From the NCBI GenBank assembly GCA_032907565.1, contig JAJJPK010000183.1:1-40173 (forward strand): DNA of 40,173 nucleotides, written 5' to 3'. This DNA comes from ZC4RG29 sp032907565 (GTDB lineage Bacteria; Bacteroidota; Bacteroidia; Cytophagales; Cyclobacteriaceae). Shown piece after piece: positions 1-10,500 of the stretch. Numbering within the stretch: the stretch's first letter is position 1; each line of letters starts with the position of its first letter. The translations under genes and the position numbers were made by a program. The notes beneath the pieces are model-generated. The model saw nothing but the letters and a program-made list of their open reading frames with translations. It made no database searches and was not told the origin of the DNA.

Positions 1-311
1 AGGCGACCCGTCAGCAGGCGCCCGGGCGCGGGCTCGGCTGGCGGGTGCGGCCAACCGACCGCGCCGCGTTGACGGAGAACATGTCGCGCTCGCTGAGTGC
101 GCGCGCCTTCGGTCACACCGGCTTTACCGGAACTTTTGCATGGATGGATCCCGAGACCAGGCTCCTATACATCTTCTTGTCGAACCGCGTGAACCCCACG
201 CGCGACAACACGCGCCTGTACCGCCTGAACACAAGAACAGAGGTGCAGCAAGTGCTGTATGACGCGCTCGAAGAAAAAGGAGCATTTGGAATCAAGGAAA
301 TAGGGAAATAA
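1..311 (+). CDS. Serine hydrolase (beta-lactamase family), C-terminal fragment
   Basis: The reading frame is open from the left edge (first full codon at base 3) to a TAA ending at 311, so only about 102 C-terminal residues are present. The segment has the motif GHTGFTGT, which matches the third active-site motif (K/H-T-G) of serine beta-lactamases and related penicillin-binding-type esterases, followed by the typical closing strand pattern (WMDPETRLLYIFLSNR, then NPT...). In Bacteroidota this exact type of C-terminus occurs both in stand-alone serine hydrolases and as the C-terminal half of fusions with a family 3 glycoside hydrolase; the missing N-terminus prevents a choice. The catalytic SxxK and YxN motifs would lie outside the window. 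A GTG at 45 is not the start, because the conserved sequence runs through it. The next gene starts 61 nt downstream on the same strand. Confidence 0.82.
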   Translation, partial: ATRQQAPGRGLGWRVRPTDRAALTENMSRSLSARAFGHTGFTGTFAWMDPETRLLYIFLSNRVNPTRDNTRLYRLNTRTEVQQVLYDALEEKGAFGIKEIGK

Positions 312-372
312 AAGTGAAGTAGGGTGTAAGTACCGATTACCGACTACTTCTGACTAAACGAAAGAGGGAGAC

Positions 373-3300
373 ATGGAGGCCTACATCATGCGGCCACAGG
401 CTGCGGTAAAAATCGAGGCAAGCCATCAACTCGATGTGCTGGTTAAGCGAGCAACGGAGAATACCGGAGACGCGTTAACCGGCATATTGGTATCCGGCTA
501 TCGCGGCACGGGAAAGACGTGGCTGGTAGAGAATTACCTGCAGGCTCTTGAGTCCAGCCATCCCGTATTGATTGCGAGGCACTATCCGCAGCACCAAAGC
601 ATTCCTTACTTCGGATTTAAGTATTGCGTATCAGATTACCTGGGAAAAGTATACAGCCAATCGAGTAAGTCGGAATTACAAAGCTTCTCCCGAAAGCTAA
701 AGGACTATCTGGGCGATGGCATCTATCTCCTGCTCGACTACATTCCCGAACTCTCTCTTATTCTTGGCGAAGTACCGCCACAGAACACGCCGTCGCATTT
801 GACGATTGAAAACCAGCTCTATCCTCTCTTCCGGCGCATCTTCGAGTTTCTGTCTGAACACCGTCGGTGCCCCGTATTCTTTTTTACGGACGACCTCCAA
901 TGGATCGATGCATCGGGAATAAACCTGCTCAAGCACCTGCTGCTCAATCTTTCCAACCAGCAGCTCGTGTGGATTGGCGCGCATCGCACGCCGCACAACA
1001 AGACAAGTTTGCTCGGCCAGCTCATGGAAGAGCTGCGGTTAAAAGATTTCCGGATTGAACATGTTCACCTGAAGGGGCTTAACGCCACTGAAACCGCTCG
1101 CTTTATCGGAATGACCCTGGAGGCAGGGCCGAGCGAGGAATTCGCCGACACATGCCACAAGCTCACCGGTGGCAATCCTTCGCATCTCCAGGCCCTCCTT
1201 GAAAGTCTCAGAAATAGCGAACTAATCTGGCGCGAGGGCGATGTGCTTCAATGCAATGCCGAAGCTGTGATAATACAGTATCAGGGGCAGAAGACGCACA
1301 CGATGTTGCTGGAGCAAGTCAGGAAACTGTCGCCGGCGGCATACGACGTGCTGTGCATTACGGCATGCATGGGCCGATTCGACCGTCAGCTCATACTCGA
1401 CTGGCTGGACGGCGACGTGACGACGATGAAGTCACTCCTGGATGAAGCGATGGATGCAGGCTTGCTCAAAGCATACGAGCAGGACATCCGCTTTTCCGAT
1501 ATGCACGTCGGTGAAATGATATACGATCAATTGTCGGAGGAGCGCAAACTTGAGCTCCACTACAAGATCGCCAACTTGTTCTACTCCCGCGGCGAGGAAC
1601 GGCTGAACAGGACGGACATCATCATGATGACCACGAGCTTCAACCAGGCACTCGATCGTGTAAAGGCTGATGGCAGGTTGCTCCTTACGGCAGAGTTGAA
1701 CTACCAGGCGGGAAAAATCCTGGAGAAGGACAAGGCTTACGATCAGGCGCGCTACTTCTTCAAGATGAGCGCTGAAATGCTGAAAGAATGCCGATGGGAA
1801 GAGGTAAAGGAACAGGTTTGGCGGGTCTACATGGACCGTGCGCGGATCGAATATTACCTGGGCGACTACGACCTTGCTGAAATCCATCTCGATTATCTTC
1901 TGGAGCGGATACACGATCCGCTAAAACGATCCAAGGTCTTCGAACTGAAGGTGACCATCAACAATCACCTGGCGAGGTATCAAAAGGTCGTGTACATTCT
2001 CCGTGAGAGTCTTTCAGAGCTCGGGCTGTCATTGCCTTTGGAAGAGACCGAGCTGCATCGTGAAGTGGAAAAACTCAGAATAATACTGAGCAGGCAGGAA
2101 CAGGAGCCCGAACCCATCGCCGATACAGAATCTCCCGACTATTCGGAAGCTATACTGCGGTTGTTGTATGTCGGTGGTATGAGCCTCCACCATACTTCCG
2201 ACGTGCTCATGACCTGGGCAGCGATGCAGATCATTTTGCGCGCGAACAAAGAGAAACCGTCCGTAGTCAAGGCCATAGGTTACGTTTCCTATGGTCGCAT
2301 GCAGATCATCGCGGGCGACATCGACAAAGGTTATGAGTTCGGCACCAAAGGGCTCGCCCTCAACAAAGCGCTCGATGACATTACTTTGCGGTGCCGTGTA
2401 TTCGGCGTGTTCGCTTTCTATATCCAACCCTGGAAAAAGGATTTTTCCGAAAGCTATGCGCTCCTCGACGAGGCCGCCGACGCGGGACGAAAAGCCGGCG
2501 ACCTCATCGGCGTATACATCCTTAAGACCCACCGGCTCAACCTTCACATCATTGCCGGGCTGCCATTGAAGGGTTTATCCCAGTGGGATTTCGAGGAATC
2601 CTACCCTGGAATGGAGCTTACTTACTACATCACGCACTATCAAAAAAATCTCATCCGATTCCTCACTGGTGAATCTACCATCTTCTCCATTCCACGTCAA
2701 AACCCTTCTTCCCTCGCGGGCCAGCTGACGATCAAGGAAGAGAAATTCTACCGGAACTACGTTTGGGCGCGGTATTACTTCCTCTTTGGCCATTACGAGC
2801 TTGCTGCCCGGGCGGCCGAAGAGGCGGACGCCAATCGAAAATTACAGGAAGCTTCCCCCCTGCTGCCGGCCAACCTCCTCACGTGGTTTCTCGCCGTGTC
2901 GCAAGGATGGAGTACTTACCCTCGGCAGGTTCGGGAAGGGCTCACACCGCGCGTCGAACACGTACTGAACTCGTTCGAAGTTTGGCAACGCCATGCCCCC
3001 TCGAATTACCGACCGGAATGGTTGCTGATAAAGGCTGAATGGTGCCGGATGAATGATCGCACCGACGCCGCAACCTATTACGAATTGTCCTGGCAGGCGG
3101 CAGGTGAGAACATCTATCACCGCGCCGTCACCAGCGAACTCTGGGCCAGGTTCGTACTGAGCCGGGATGCCCACGATCCTTCAGCGGCCACGTTGCTTCA
3201 ACGGGCTATTCATTCTTTTGATGAATGGAATGCCACCGCCAAGAGCAGGCAACTCAAGCAACAGTACGCTGCCGTACTGGAAGACGAGGCCGTGGACTCA

Positions 3301-4494
3301 GAGTCCGTCGACATCGAAACAATCCAGTATGAATTGAGCGGCGACATGGAAGTACGCTCGTTGATCAAAAAACTTATGGTGCTGTTGCTGCGGATCTCAG
3401 GATCGACACGTGTCACCGTCGAATTGGTCGAAGACGCCAGGGACCGCATCGCATACGATACGCTTTCGCTTTTCCATGAACCCCATCTAAAACAATCGCC
3501 GGTACCAGGATCGATGATCCGGATGGTACTCAAGTCGCAAAACCCCGTGATCGTCGGCGAACTCAGGGCGGAAAAGGGATTGCACGACATCGAAGACCTC
3601 CAGGCCAGGGGTGTCAAGTCCATCCTCATCCTCCCCGTCACCATCAGCGGTCATGTGTCGATGGCGGTGTACCTCGAAAACGTAATCAAAACGAACTGGT
3701 ATACGCCCGAGCGGGTCAAAGCCGTAAAGATCACGGCCAATCAAGGGGCCGTCATGATCGAGAACGCGCGCATTCACGAGCACTCCGTCAGGCTCAACGA
3801 GAATCTGCGAAAAGAAATGGCGGAAAAAGAAAGGCTGTCTTCACTCATTGAAGCGCAACAACACGCGCACATGAAGGCGCTGATCCAGGCACAATACACA
3901 GAACGGAAACGTATGGCGCGGGACCTTCATGATGGCCTGGGATCGTTGCTGTCCAGCGTGCGCCTCCGCTTTAATGGACTTCAACATGAAGTGTTTGAAA
4001 AGGTACCCGAGAAGGCCAACCGGTATCGCGACAGTCTCCGGCTCCTCGACGAGGCCATCGACGAATTACGACAGATATCTCACAACATGGTACCTGTGTC
4101 CCTTAGCCGGTTCGGGCTTGGCCCGGCGCTTCATACCTTCGTCGCCCAAGTAAGAGCATCCGGTGAAATGGACGTCGACCTGCAGATACTCGGCCTCGAG
4201 GAGCGACTTCCTGAGGAAATGGAAGTTCACGTTTATCGGATCTGCCAGGAATTGGTACAAAACGTGATCAAGCATGCGCAGGCACCAAAACTTCGGCTGC
4301 AAATCATTCGCCACAATGACGCGTTGAACATAAGCGTCGAGGACAACGGAATAGGAATGCCGAAGGACAACATCCAACGCGGCTTTGGGTTCAGCACAAT
4401 CCAATCTAACGTCGACCTTTTTAAAGGGACATTTACAATCGAAAGCCAACCCGGAAAGGGCTGCCTTGTGCTGATCGACCTTCCCGTAGGATGA
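373..4494 (+). CDS. AAA ATPase / TPR-like / GAF sensor histidine kinase (PknK-like, no Ser/Thr kinase domain)
   Basis: A 1373-residue cytoplasmic sensor kinase. In order: a STAND/AAA_16-type ATPase with Walker A GYRGTGKT at residues 42-49 and a Walker B-like FFFTDD around 168-174; a long helical TPR-like region (about 400-950); a GAF-like domain (about 985-1140); a short coiled coil; a HisKA_3 dimerisation domain with the motif RDLHDGLGS (phospho-acceptor His1186); and a HATPase_c domain with an N-box (QELVQNVIKHA, about 1292) and DNGIGMP. Family knowledge: related multidomain proteins normally begin with a Ser/Thr kinase domain, which is absent here, and HisKA_3 kinases usually signal to NarL/LuxR-type regulators; none is in the window, so it appears to be an orphan. 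Start choice is uncertain: the ATG at 388 has a GGAGG (375-379) 8 nt ahead, overlapping the first ATG at 373, and could be the true start (1368 aa). No signal peptide or membrane segment is seen. Confidence 0.9.
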   Translation: MEAYIMRPQAAVKIEASHQLDVLVKRATENTGDALTGILVSGYRGTGKTWLVENYLQALESSHPVLIARHYPQHQSIPYFGFKYCVSDYLGKVYSQSSKSELQSFSRKLKDYLGDGIYLLLDYIPELSLILGEVPPQNTPSHLTIENQLYPLFRRIFEFLSEHRRCPVFFFTDDLQWIDASGINLLKHLLLNLSNQQLVWIGAHRTPHNKTSLLGQLMEELRLKDFRIEHVHLKGLNATETARFIGMTLEAGPSEEFADTCHKLTGGNPSHLQALLESLRNSELIWREGDVLQCNAEAVIIQYQGQKTHTMLLEQVRKLSPAAYDVLCITACMGRFDRQLILDWLDGDVTTMKSLLDEAMDAGLLKAYEQDIRFSDMHVGEMIYDQLSEERKLELHYKIANLFYSRGEERLNRTDIIMMTTSFNQALDRVKADGRLLLTAELNYQAGKILEKDKAYDQARYFFKMSAEMLKECRWEEVKEQVWRVYMDRARIEYYLGDYDLAEIHLDYLLERIHDPLKRSKVFELKVTINNHLARYQKVVYILRESLSELGLSLPLEETELHREVEKLRIILSRQEQEPEPIADTESPDYSEAILRLLYVGGMSLHHTSDVLMTWAAMQIILRANKEKPSVVKAIGYVSYGRMQIIAGDIDKGYEFGTKGLALNKALDDITLRCRVFGVFAFYIQPWKKDFSESYALLDEAADAGRKAGDLIGVYILKTHRLNLHIIAGLPLKGLSQWDFEESYPGMELTYYITHYQKNLIRFLTGESTIFSIPRQNPSSLAGQLTIKEEKFYRNYVWARYYFLFGHYELAARAAEEADANRKLQEASPLLPANLLTWFLAVSQGWSTYPRQVREGLTPRVEHVLNSFEVWQRHAPSNYRPEWLLIKAEWCRMNDRTDAATYYELSWQAAGENIYHRAVTSELWARFVLSRDAHDPSAATLLQRAIHSFDEWNATAKSRQLKQQYAAVLEDEAVDSESVDIETIQYELSGDMEVRSLIKKLMVLLLRISGSTRVTVELVEDARDRIAYDTLSLFHEPHLKQSPVPGSMIRMVLKSQNPVIVGELRAEKGLHDIEDLQARGVKSILILPVTISGHVSMAVYLENVIKTNWYTPERVKAVKITANQGAVMIENARIHEHSVRLNENLRKEMAEKERLSSLIEAQQHAHMKALIQAQYTERKRMARDLHDGLGSLLSSVRLRFNGLQHEVFEKVPEKANRYRDSLRLLDEAIDELRQISHNMVPVSLSRFGLGPALHTFVAQVRASGEMDVDLQILGLEERLPEEMEVHVYRICQELVQNVIKHAQAPKLRLQIIRHNDALNISVEDNGIGMPKDNIQRGFGFSTIQSNVDLFKGTFTIESQPGKGCLVLIDLPVG

Positions 4495-4507
4495 GGATAT
4501 GTACGAA

Positions 4508-7500
4508 TCAATACACAATAATCTTTTGTGTAAACAAGGCGCCGCGAAGCATGAAGCGAAGCACGTACGTGCCAGGTGACAAATTGGCCCGCACAATGTC
4601 GTTCAGCTCGACTGTACTGGAAAGATCTACAACGCCGGAAAAGAGCGTACGGCCAGACATGTCTGCAACGCTGAGCATCACATCCTTTTCCTTGCTGTAG
4701 TCCAGGCGTACATACACCGGTTCACCACTTCGCGCGGGGTTCGGGTAAACCGATAACACCGGCTCTTCGAAATGGCTTTTGATGGTGATGGTCCTGGAAT
4801 AGATTACCTGGCCATCAAAATCAGTTTGCTTCAGCCTATAGTAAGATACACCATCCAGCGGATTGAGGTCACTATATCGGTAGTGCAGCTTCACATTGCT
4901 GTTGCCTGCGCCGCTGACGAATCCGATGGAATCGAAATGTAATTCGACGCCACTCCGCTCGATAGTGAAGTAGTCATTGTTCTCTTCCGAAAGTGTCGTC
5001 CAGAACAACTCCACCACGCCGTTCTCGAGGTATCCCGAGAATGCCGAAAGTTCGACAGGAAGGATTACGTTTTGATATCCCAGCGTGAAAAATGTCTGAT
5101 TGGCTATGGATGTAACTCCGGAAGTAGCATACCCGGTAGGCGCGGCAGGCGAAAACACGCCCGACCCACCTTCATCCGTCCAGGGTCCGGTAGAGTTGGT
5201 GGCCCGCATAATGTGCGCGTTACCGGCAAAAAGTACGTTCTCATCGGCCGTGCTGTTCGTATTGAAGTTCAACTCGACGGTAGGGGCATTCATGGTACCC
5301 GACACGAGATCAATAGCATAGTACCGCGCTTCCGACAACACACCCACTTCGACCGGATAGGTGCCGGTAGGCGGCGTGTTGATCATCTCCACACGCACAA
5401 CGGGACTCGTTGAGGCAGCCGTCTGTTGTATCACCACAGGTCGATACACATTCCCCTTTCCTACCGGAAAGACGCGGCTGGCGCCGGCTGTATTCGGATA
5501 GGCGATGGAAACACGTCCATCGATAAAGGCGGTGTTGCCATAGCCGGACACAGGCTGTGACGCCGTGTTGGTAAGTTCCACGGTATTGGAACCCGTGACG
5601 ATTTTTCCGGAGGAAAAGACCAGTTGGTCGGACACAGTTATGTCGCTGTTCAATTGTAGTGAACCTCCGTTGGAACGGTTGAGCCGATAGAAGGCTGTCG
5701 TGCCCGTGAGCGTCTGGACGCCGTTGCTTTCGAAGGTGACCGAACCGGTGCCGCTGTTGAATGTTCCCGAGTTGCTCCAATTACCGGACAACATAACCGA
5801 TCCACTACCTGCGTCGAAGGTTGCAGATGGCCCGTTAACAAAATTCCCCGAGACCACTAGCGCGCCGGAACCTGAGGCGTATGTTGCACCGGCACCGGTG
5901 TTGGTAAATGTAGCTGTCACTGTCATTGTGCCGGTGCCTGCTGTGAATGCAGCATTGTTGGTTAGCGATCCCCGAATCGTGACGGCACCCGCCCCTCCAT
6001 TAAATGCGCCAGATACGTTGGTCAGGTTGTTTCTGATTCGCATCATGCCTGCGCCTGCATTGAATGTACCTTCGTTGAGTAGGGACCCGCGTACCCCAAC
6101 GCTATCGGTCCCCGCGTTGAAGGTCGCACCGGAAATGTTGGAAAGGCTTCCCAGTATATGCAGTCCATCGTCGCCGTTTCCGGCGTTGAACACTGCCGAA
6201 GCGCCTGAGTTGGTCAGGTTACCACCAATTGTGATTTCGCCGGTACCCATGTGGAAGGTGCCGTTGTTTACAAAGTGTTGACCGGATCCCGCGAGCTCAA
6301 TGTTGCGGTTATTCACGGCGTTAGTGACAGTTCCCTGAACGATCGTAAGTGTACCGTTCAGCACAAGGTCGACATTCGGAAGCGTTTTGGTTCCCGCCCC
6401 GGTAAAGGTCAGGTTGTTGTACGTGGTTTGCGTAGGAAGTGTCACGGCACCGTTGTACTCGATCGTTCCGCCACCAGCGGCTACGAACGGGGAGAAGTTT
6501 CCGGAAGGGAATGTTGACGACTGAATTTGTATTGTCTTGTCCCCTGTTCCCCCGGACGAAACAGTTCCAAACTCGTGACCGGTTGTAGTGCCGAGATGGA
6601 GTCTGCCGCGTACTTCAAGCGTCGCCGTGCGTCTGGTACTCGTGGTGACCGTTACCGTATGGCCTTCGCTGATGACAACAAACGATCCGGGAGGAGGGCC
6701 AAGCCCATTGCCCGGCGGATCGACGTCCCACACGGCATCTGATTCCCAGTCGCCACTTGCAATGCTGGTGTAGGTCTGTGGGTTGAGGAAGGCCGTCTGC
6801 TCCCCCGCCGTGTAATCGCCCGTGAGATTGACATTCGTAAACACGATCACACGCGTAGTGCTGTTGGGGTTGCCTGCCGTAACGCCTATGGTCCAGGCTC
6901 CGCCCTGAAATCTTGCATCGCGGTAGTCAGTTGGATCACCGTTTTCGTCCGCTGCCACATACGTGTAGGTATGAGTTAATGAAGTGATATCCACTCCATT
7001 ATTCGTAACACTCCAATAGTACCGGATGAAGGCCGTTCCAGAGCCGGTGGCATTGGGGTGTTTGCTGTTCACGGGCTTAATGCGGATGGTACCCCCTGAT
7101 GCCCCTGTGGTGATCGTATAGTGTGCCGGCGTGTACTTACCGCTTACGCCTATAGGGAATTCAAAGACGCCTGCCGTAACAGAGGACGCAAAGGCCTTGG
7201 TAACACCAACGTCAGAGATGTTTCCACCCGTGATTATGTATCGCGAAGCCGAATACCCTGCGATCGACGAAAGACTTGTCGAGGAAAGATTCAGCCCGTA
7301 GGCACCGATGTTGAGGGATCCGTTGACAAATGTCAGTGTACCGGTAACTTCCTGGTTCGCACCGAAGGTTGCGCCGGAAGCATTGTTGAGCGTGAGGTTT
7401 CCAAACTTCCCGTTTCCGTTGCCGGTTATAATCTGCGTCGAGCTCCCGGCCAGCGTTATACTTCCTGTGCCTGAACTCGTGTGCACAGCGGAGTTAGAGA

Positions 7501-10500
7501 CATTCCCGATAACCGTGATCGTGTTGGTTGATCCGGCGAGCGTCCCGTTGCTTAGCGTGAGCATACCATTCACCCGGATATTGGAATTCGGCTGTACATT
7601 TACTGCCCCCCCGGCGAAAGTATTATTGACGATGAGGTTGGCAAAATTCGTGAGGTTGCCTGCGGTGCCTGTAAAGACCTGATGATTCGCGGAACCATTC
7701 AACGTCGTGGTCTGCGTTGCCGATCCGGCCTGGTATCCTCCAATTGCGGTACCTGTGCCGTTGTTCGTGTTCAGGTTTGTGAAGTTTCCGGCAATGCTCA
7801 CGTTGTAGCCTGCGGCATTAAATACGTCGCTCGCCTGGATCGTCAGAGAACCAAGCAAGGTGAGGCCGTTTGCTTCAAGTCTTGTGGTATTGCCACTTCC
7901 AGTTACCTCGAAATTATAGAGAGGGATAGCGGAATTGACATCGACGGTTCTGGACAGGGCGCCAGTACCGATCTGCACCGTACCGCCCGTGACAGCATAT
8001 GCCGCCGGCTGCAAATACAGGTCTGCAATGGCGTTGCCATTTGAAGGCTGACCAATACTTAATGTACCTCCGCTCATGGTGAACGAGCTGCCGGGATTCA
8101 AAATCTCAAACACACCTCGCGTGGTTGTCGGTGCGGTAGAAATGCCCGCATTTACAACGCCACCGGACTGATTATATACCAGGCTTCCCTGCGAACTCGC
8201 AGCTGACCGGCGAATCTGTGACCGCACATTGAGCGTCCCTCCCGAAATGCTGATTGTAGGCTGACCCGTCGCTGCATATTCGATGGAGTTATCATTGGAC
8301 GAAGTACCAACGTTCACCGTGCCATTAAGGACTTCCAAAGTGCCCGCCAGGAGCAGGTCCGTTCCGGTAGGACCTGTAATGTGAAACGTTCCTCCATTTG
8401 CGGAAAGTCTCGCCTGGGAAGGTATGTTGAAGTCGGTGTTGCTGGCTATGGTCACCGACTGGGCACTGCTTAATCGGAATGTACCACTGACCAGCACGAG
8501 AGGAGATGGAGTACCGGCCAGCGAAAACGAGTTGAGGTTAACGTCAAGAATTGGCGCGATGGAAGAGCCTTTGTCCACTGTGAGGACATTGAATTCCGTG
8601 TTCGGCCCTGTGCCGGTCACTGTAGCATTAGCATTTCCTTTAAACGTCGTATTACAAATATGGCCGCCCATAACGGCCATATCGAACACGCCGTTGTTCA
8701 CCATGCTGCCGTGGAGGATCAACTCGTTGGTTACAACAGTTCCTGATGTGGACAAGGTGAATTGCCCCGCGGAATTCACGGTCAGGTCCCCCAGGACTTC
8801 AACGGTTTGTGGGGTTACATTTTCAAACCGCAGTACGCCCGACGCAATCGTCAGATTGCCGGCAACAGTGAGCGTGCGCGAAGCCGTCGAATTGAGCAGG
8901 ACCAATCCGGAAGCATTGCCATCCACCGTTACATTGCCATAGACATATAAATTCTCGTCCGGAAGGGTAATGGTCCTGCCCGCACCGGGCGCGACAATCA
9001 AATGGCGGTAACTCTTCAGCGGTAGATTCGTAGGTGCTGCCGAAGTTTTGGGTATGACAAAGCTTTGGTTGCCCGTCGTGTAATACTCCACCGTGCCTCC
9101 GCTTTCACGAATAAAATTCCCAAAGTCACCCCCGGGAAACTGGGCAACAGGCCCCGAAGAAGATATGCGCAACCGTCCGCTGCCTCCGACTTGGGTGTTG
9201 TGAAGCGTCCCGAAGTTATGGCCCGTGGTTACGCCGAGGTCCAGCGTGCTACCGCTGTTTATCTCAAGACCGCCGGCGGCCTGGTTGTTCGCTGTGATGG
9301 TGATCGTGTGGTTGTGCGTGCTTCCATCGCCGATGTACACATGGTCGCCTACTGTGGGGGCGGAGGTGGCATCGGGACCAGTGTGGCTCACATTGGACCA
9401 CGGTGTCGTGCCAGGACTCGTATCCGACCAGTCGCCACTGCGTTTACTGTAAAATATCCGTACTATTCCGAATGCAGCAGGTACCCCAGCCGTGAATTCT
9501 CCGTCGATGTAGCCTACATTAGTGAAGGAAATCGTATTGGTTCCCTGGTCGACCGCGTTGGTGTTGTTAATTACCGTCCACGACGTAGGGTGATAACGTG
9601 CGGGGACGTAGTTCACGTCGCTGTTGGCAGGTACGACCTGGGCCTCCTGGTATCGAAAGGTATGCGATACACCATTTGCGCCAACACCTGTGAATCCTGA
9701 ACTCGTTATTTTCCAATACCACATCAGGTTGCTCGTGTTGCCGGCTGCCACCAGAGGATGCCTTGCATTGACCGGCCTCACGGTGATGGTACCGTAGGTA
9801 GTCGGAGCCGCGGTAAGCTGAATGGTTGCAGGGGTGTAGATAGTCCCAACGCCAACCGGGAAAGTAAACGCGGTGGTGTTGCCGAAGGTCTTACGCACGC
9901 CGCGGTCGGATTGATATCCCGAAGTCCGGACCATCTTTGAAGCACCAAAGGAGCTGCCGGAAGTGGTTACTGCGGATGCCGAAGTGGATGTCAGTGCCAA
10001 CAGATTCTCGTTGATATCAAAGTAACTCGTGCCTCCCGCAAGGGTAAGCGTACCCGAAATAGCGATGTCGGCTGTGGCGGTCGCGCCTGGATTGCTGGAG
10101 TTATTTAGCCACATGTTGCCAAACACGCCGGTACCATCGCCGGAAATTGTTTGTGTCGATGTCCCCTGCAGACGGATACTGCCTGTTCCGGTATGGACCG
10201 CGGCATTATAGATCGAGCCAAGGGCGATAATGGTCTTACCGCCGTCGTTGAACACGCCGTTCTCCAGATGAAGGGTTTGAGTAATGGTCAGAGAGGCGTT
10301 TGTCCCGCTGATCAGCAATGCGCCCGATGGCTTGTCCATTGTCAGGTTATACAGTCCTGACGTTATCGTGCCGCTGTTGGTAAAGGTTTGATCACCGGTG
10401 CCGTTGAAGATCGTGGTGTTTCCATTGGGGTTGTAGGTACCCCCGGAGTTGAGGATGAAATTTCCACCTACTGACACATCCTGCCCGTTGGCATTAAACA

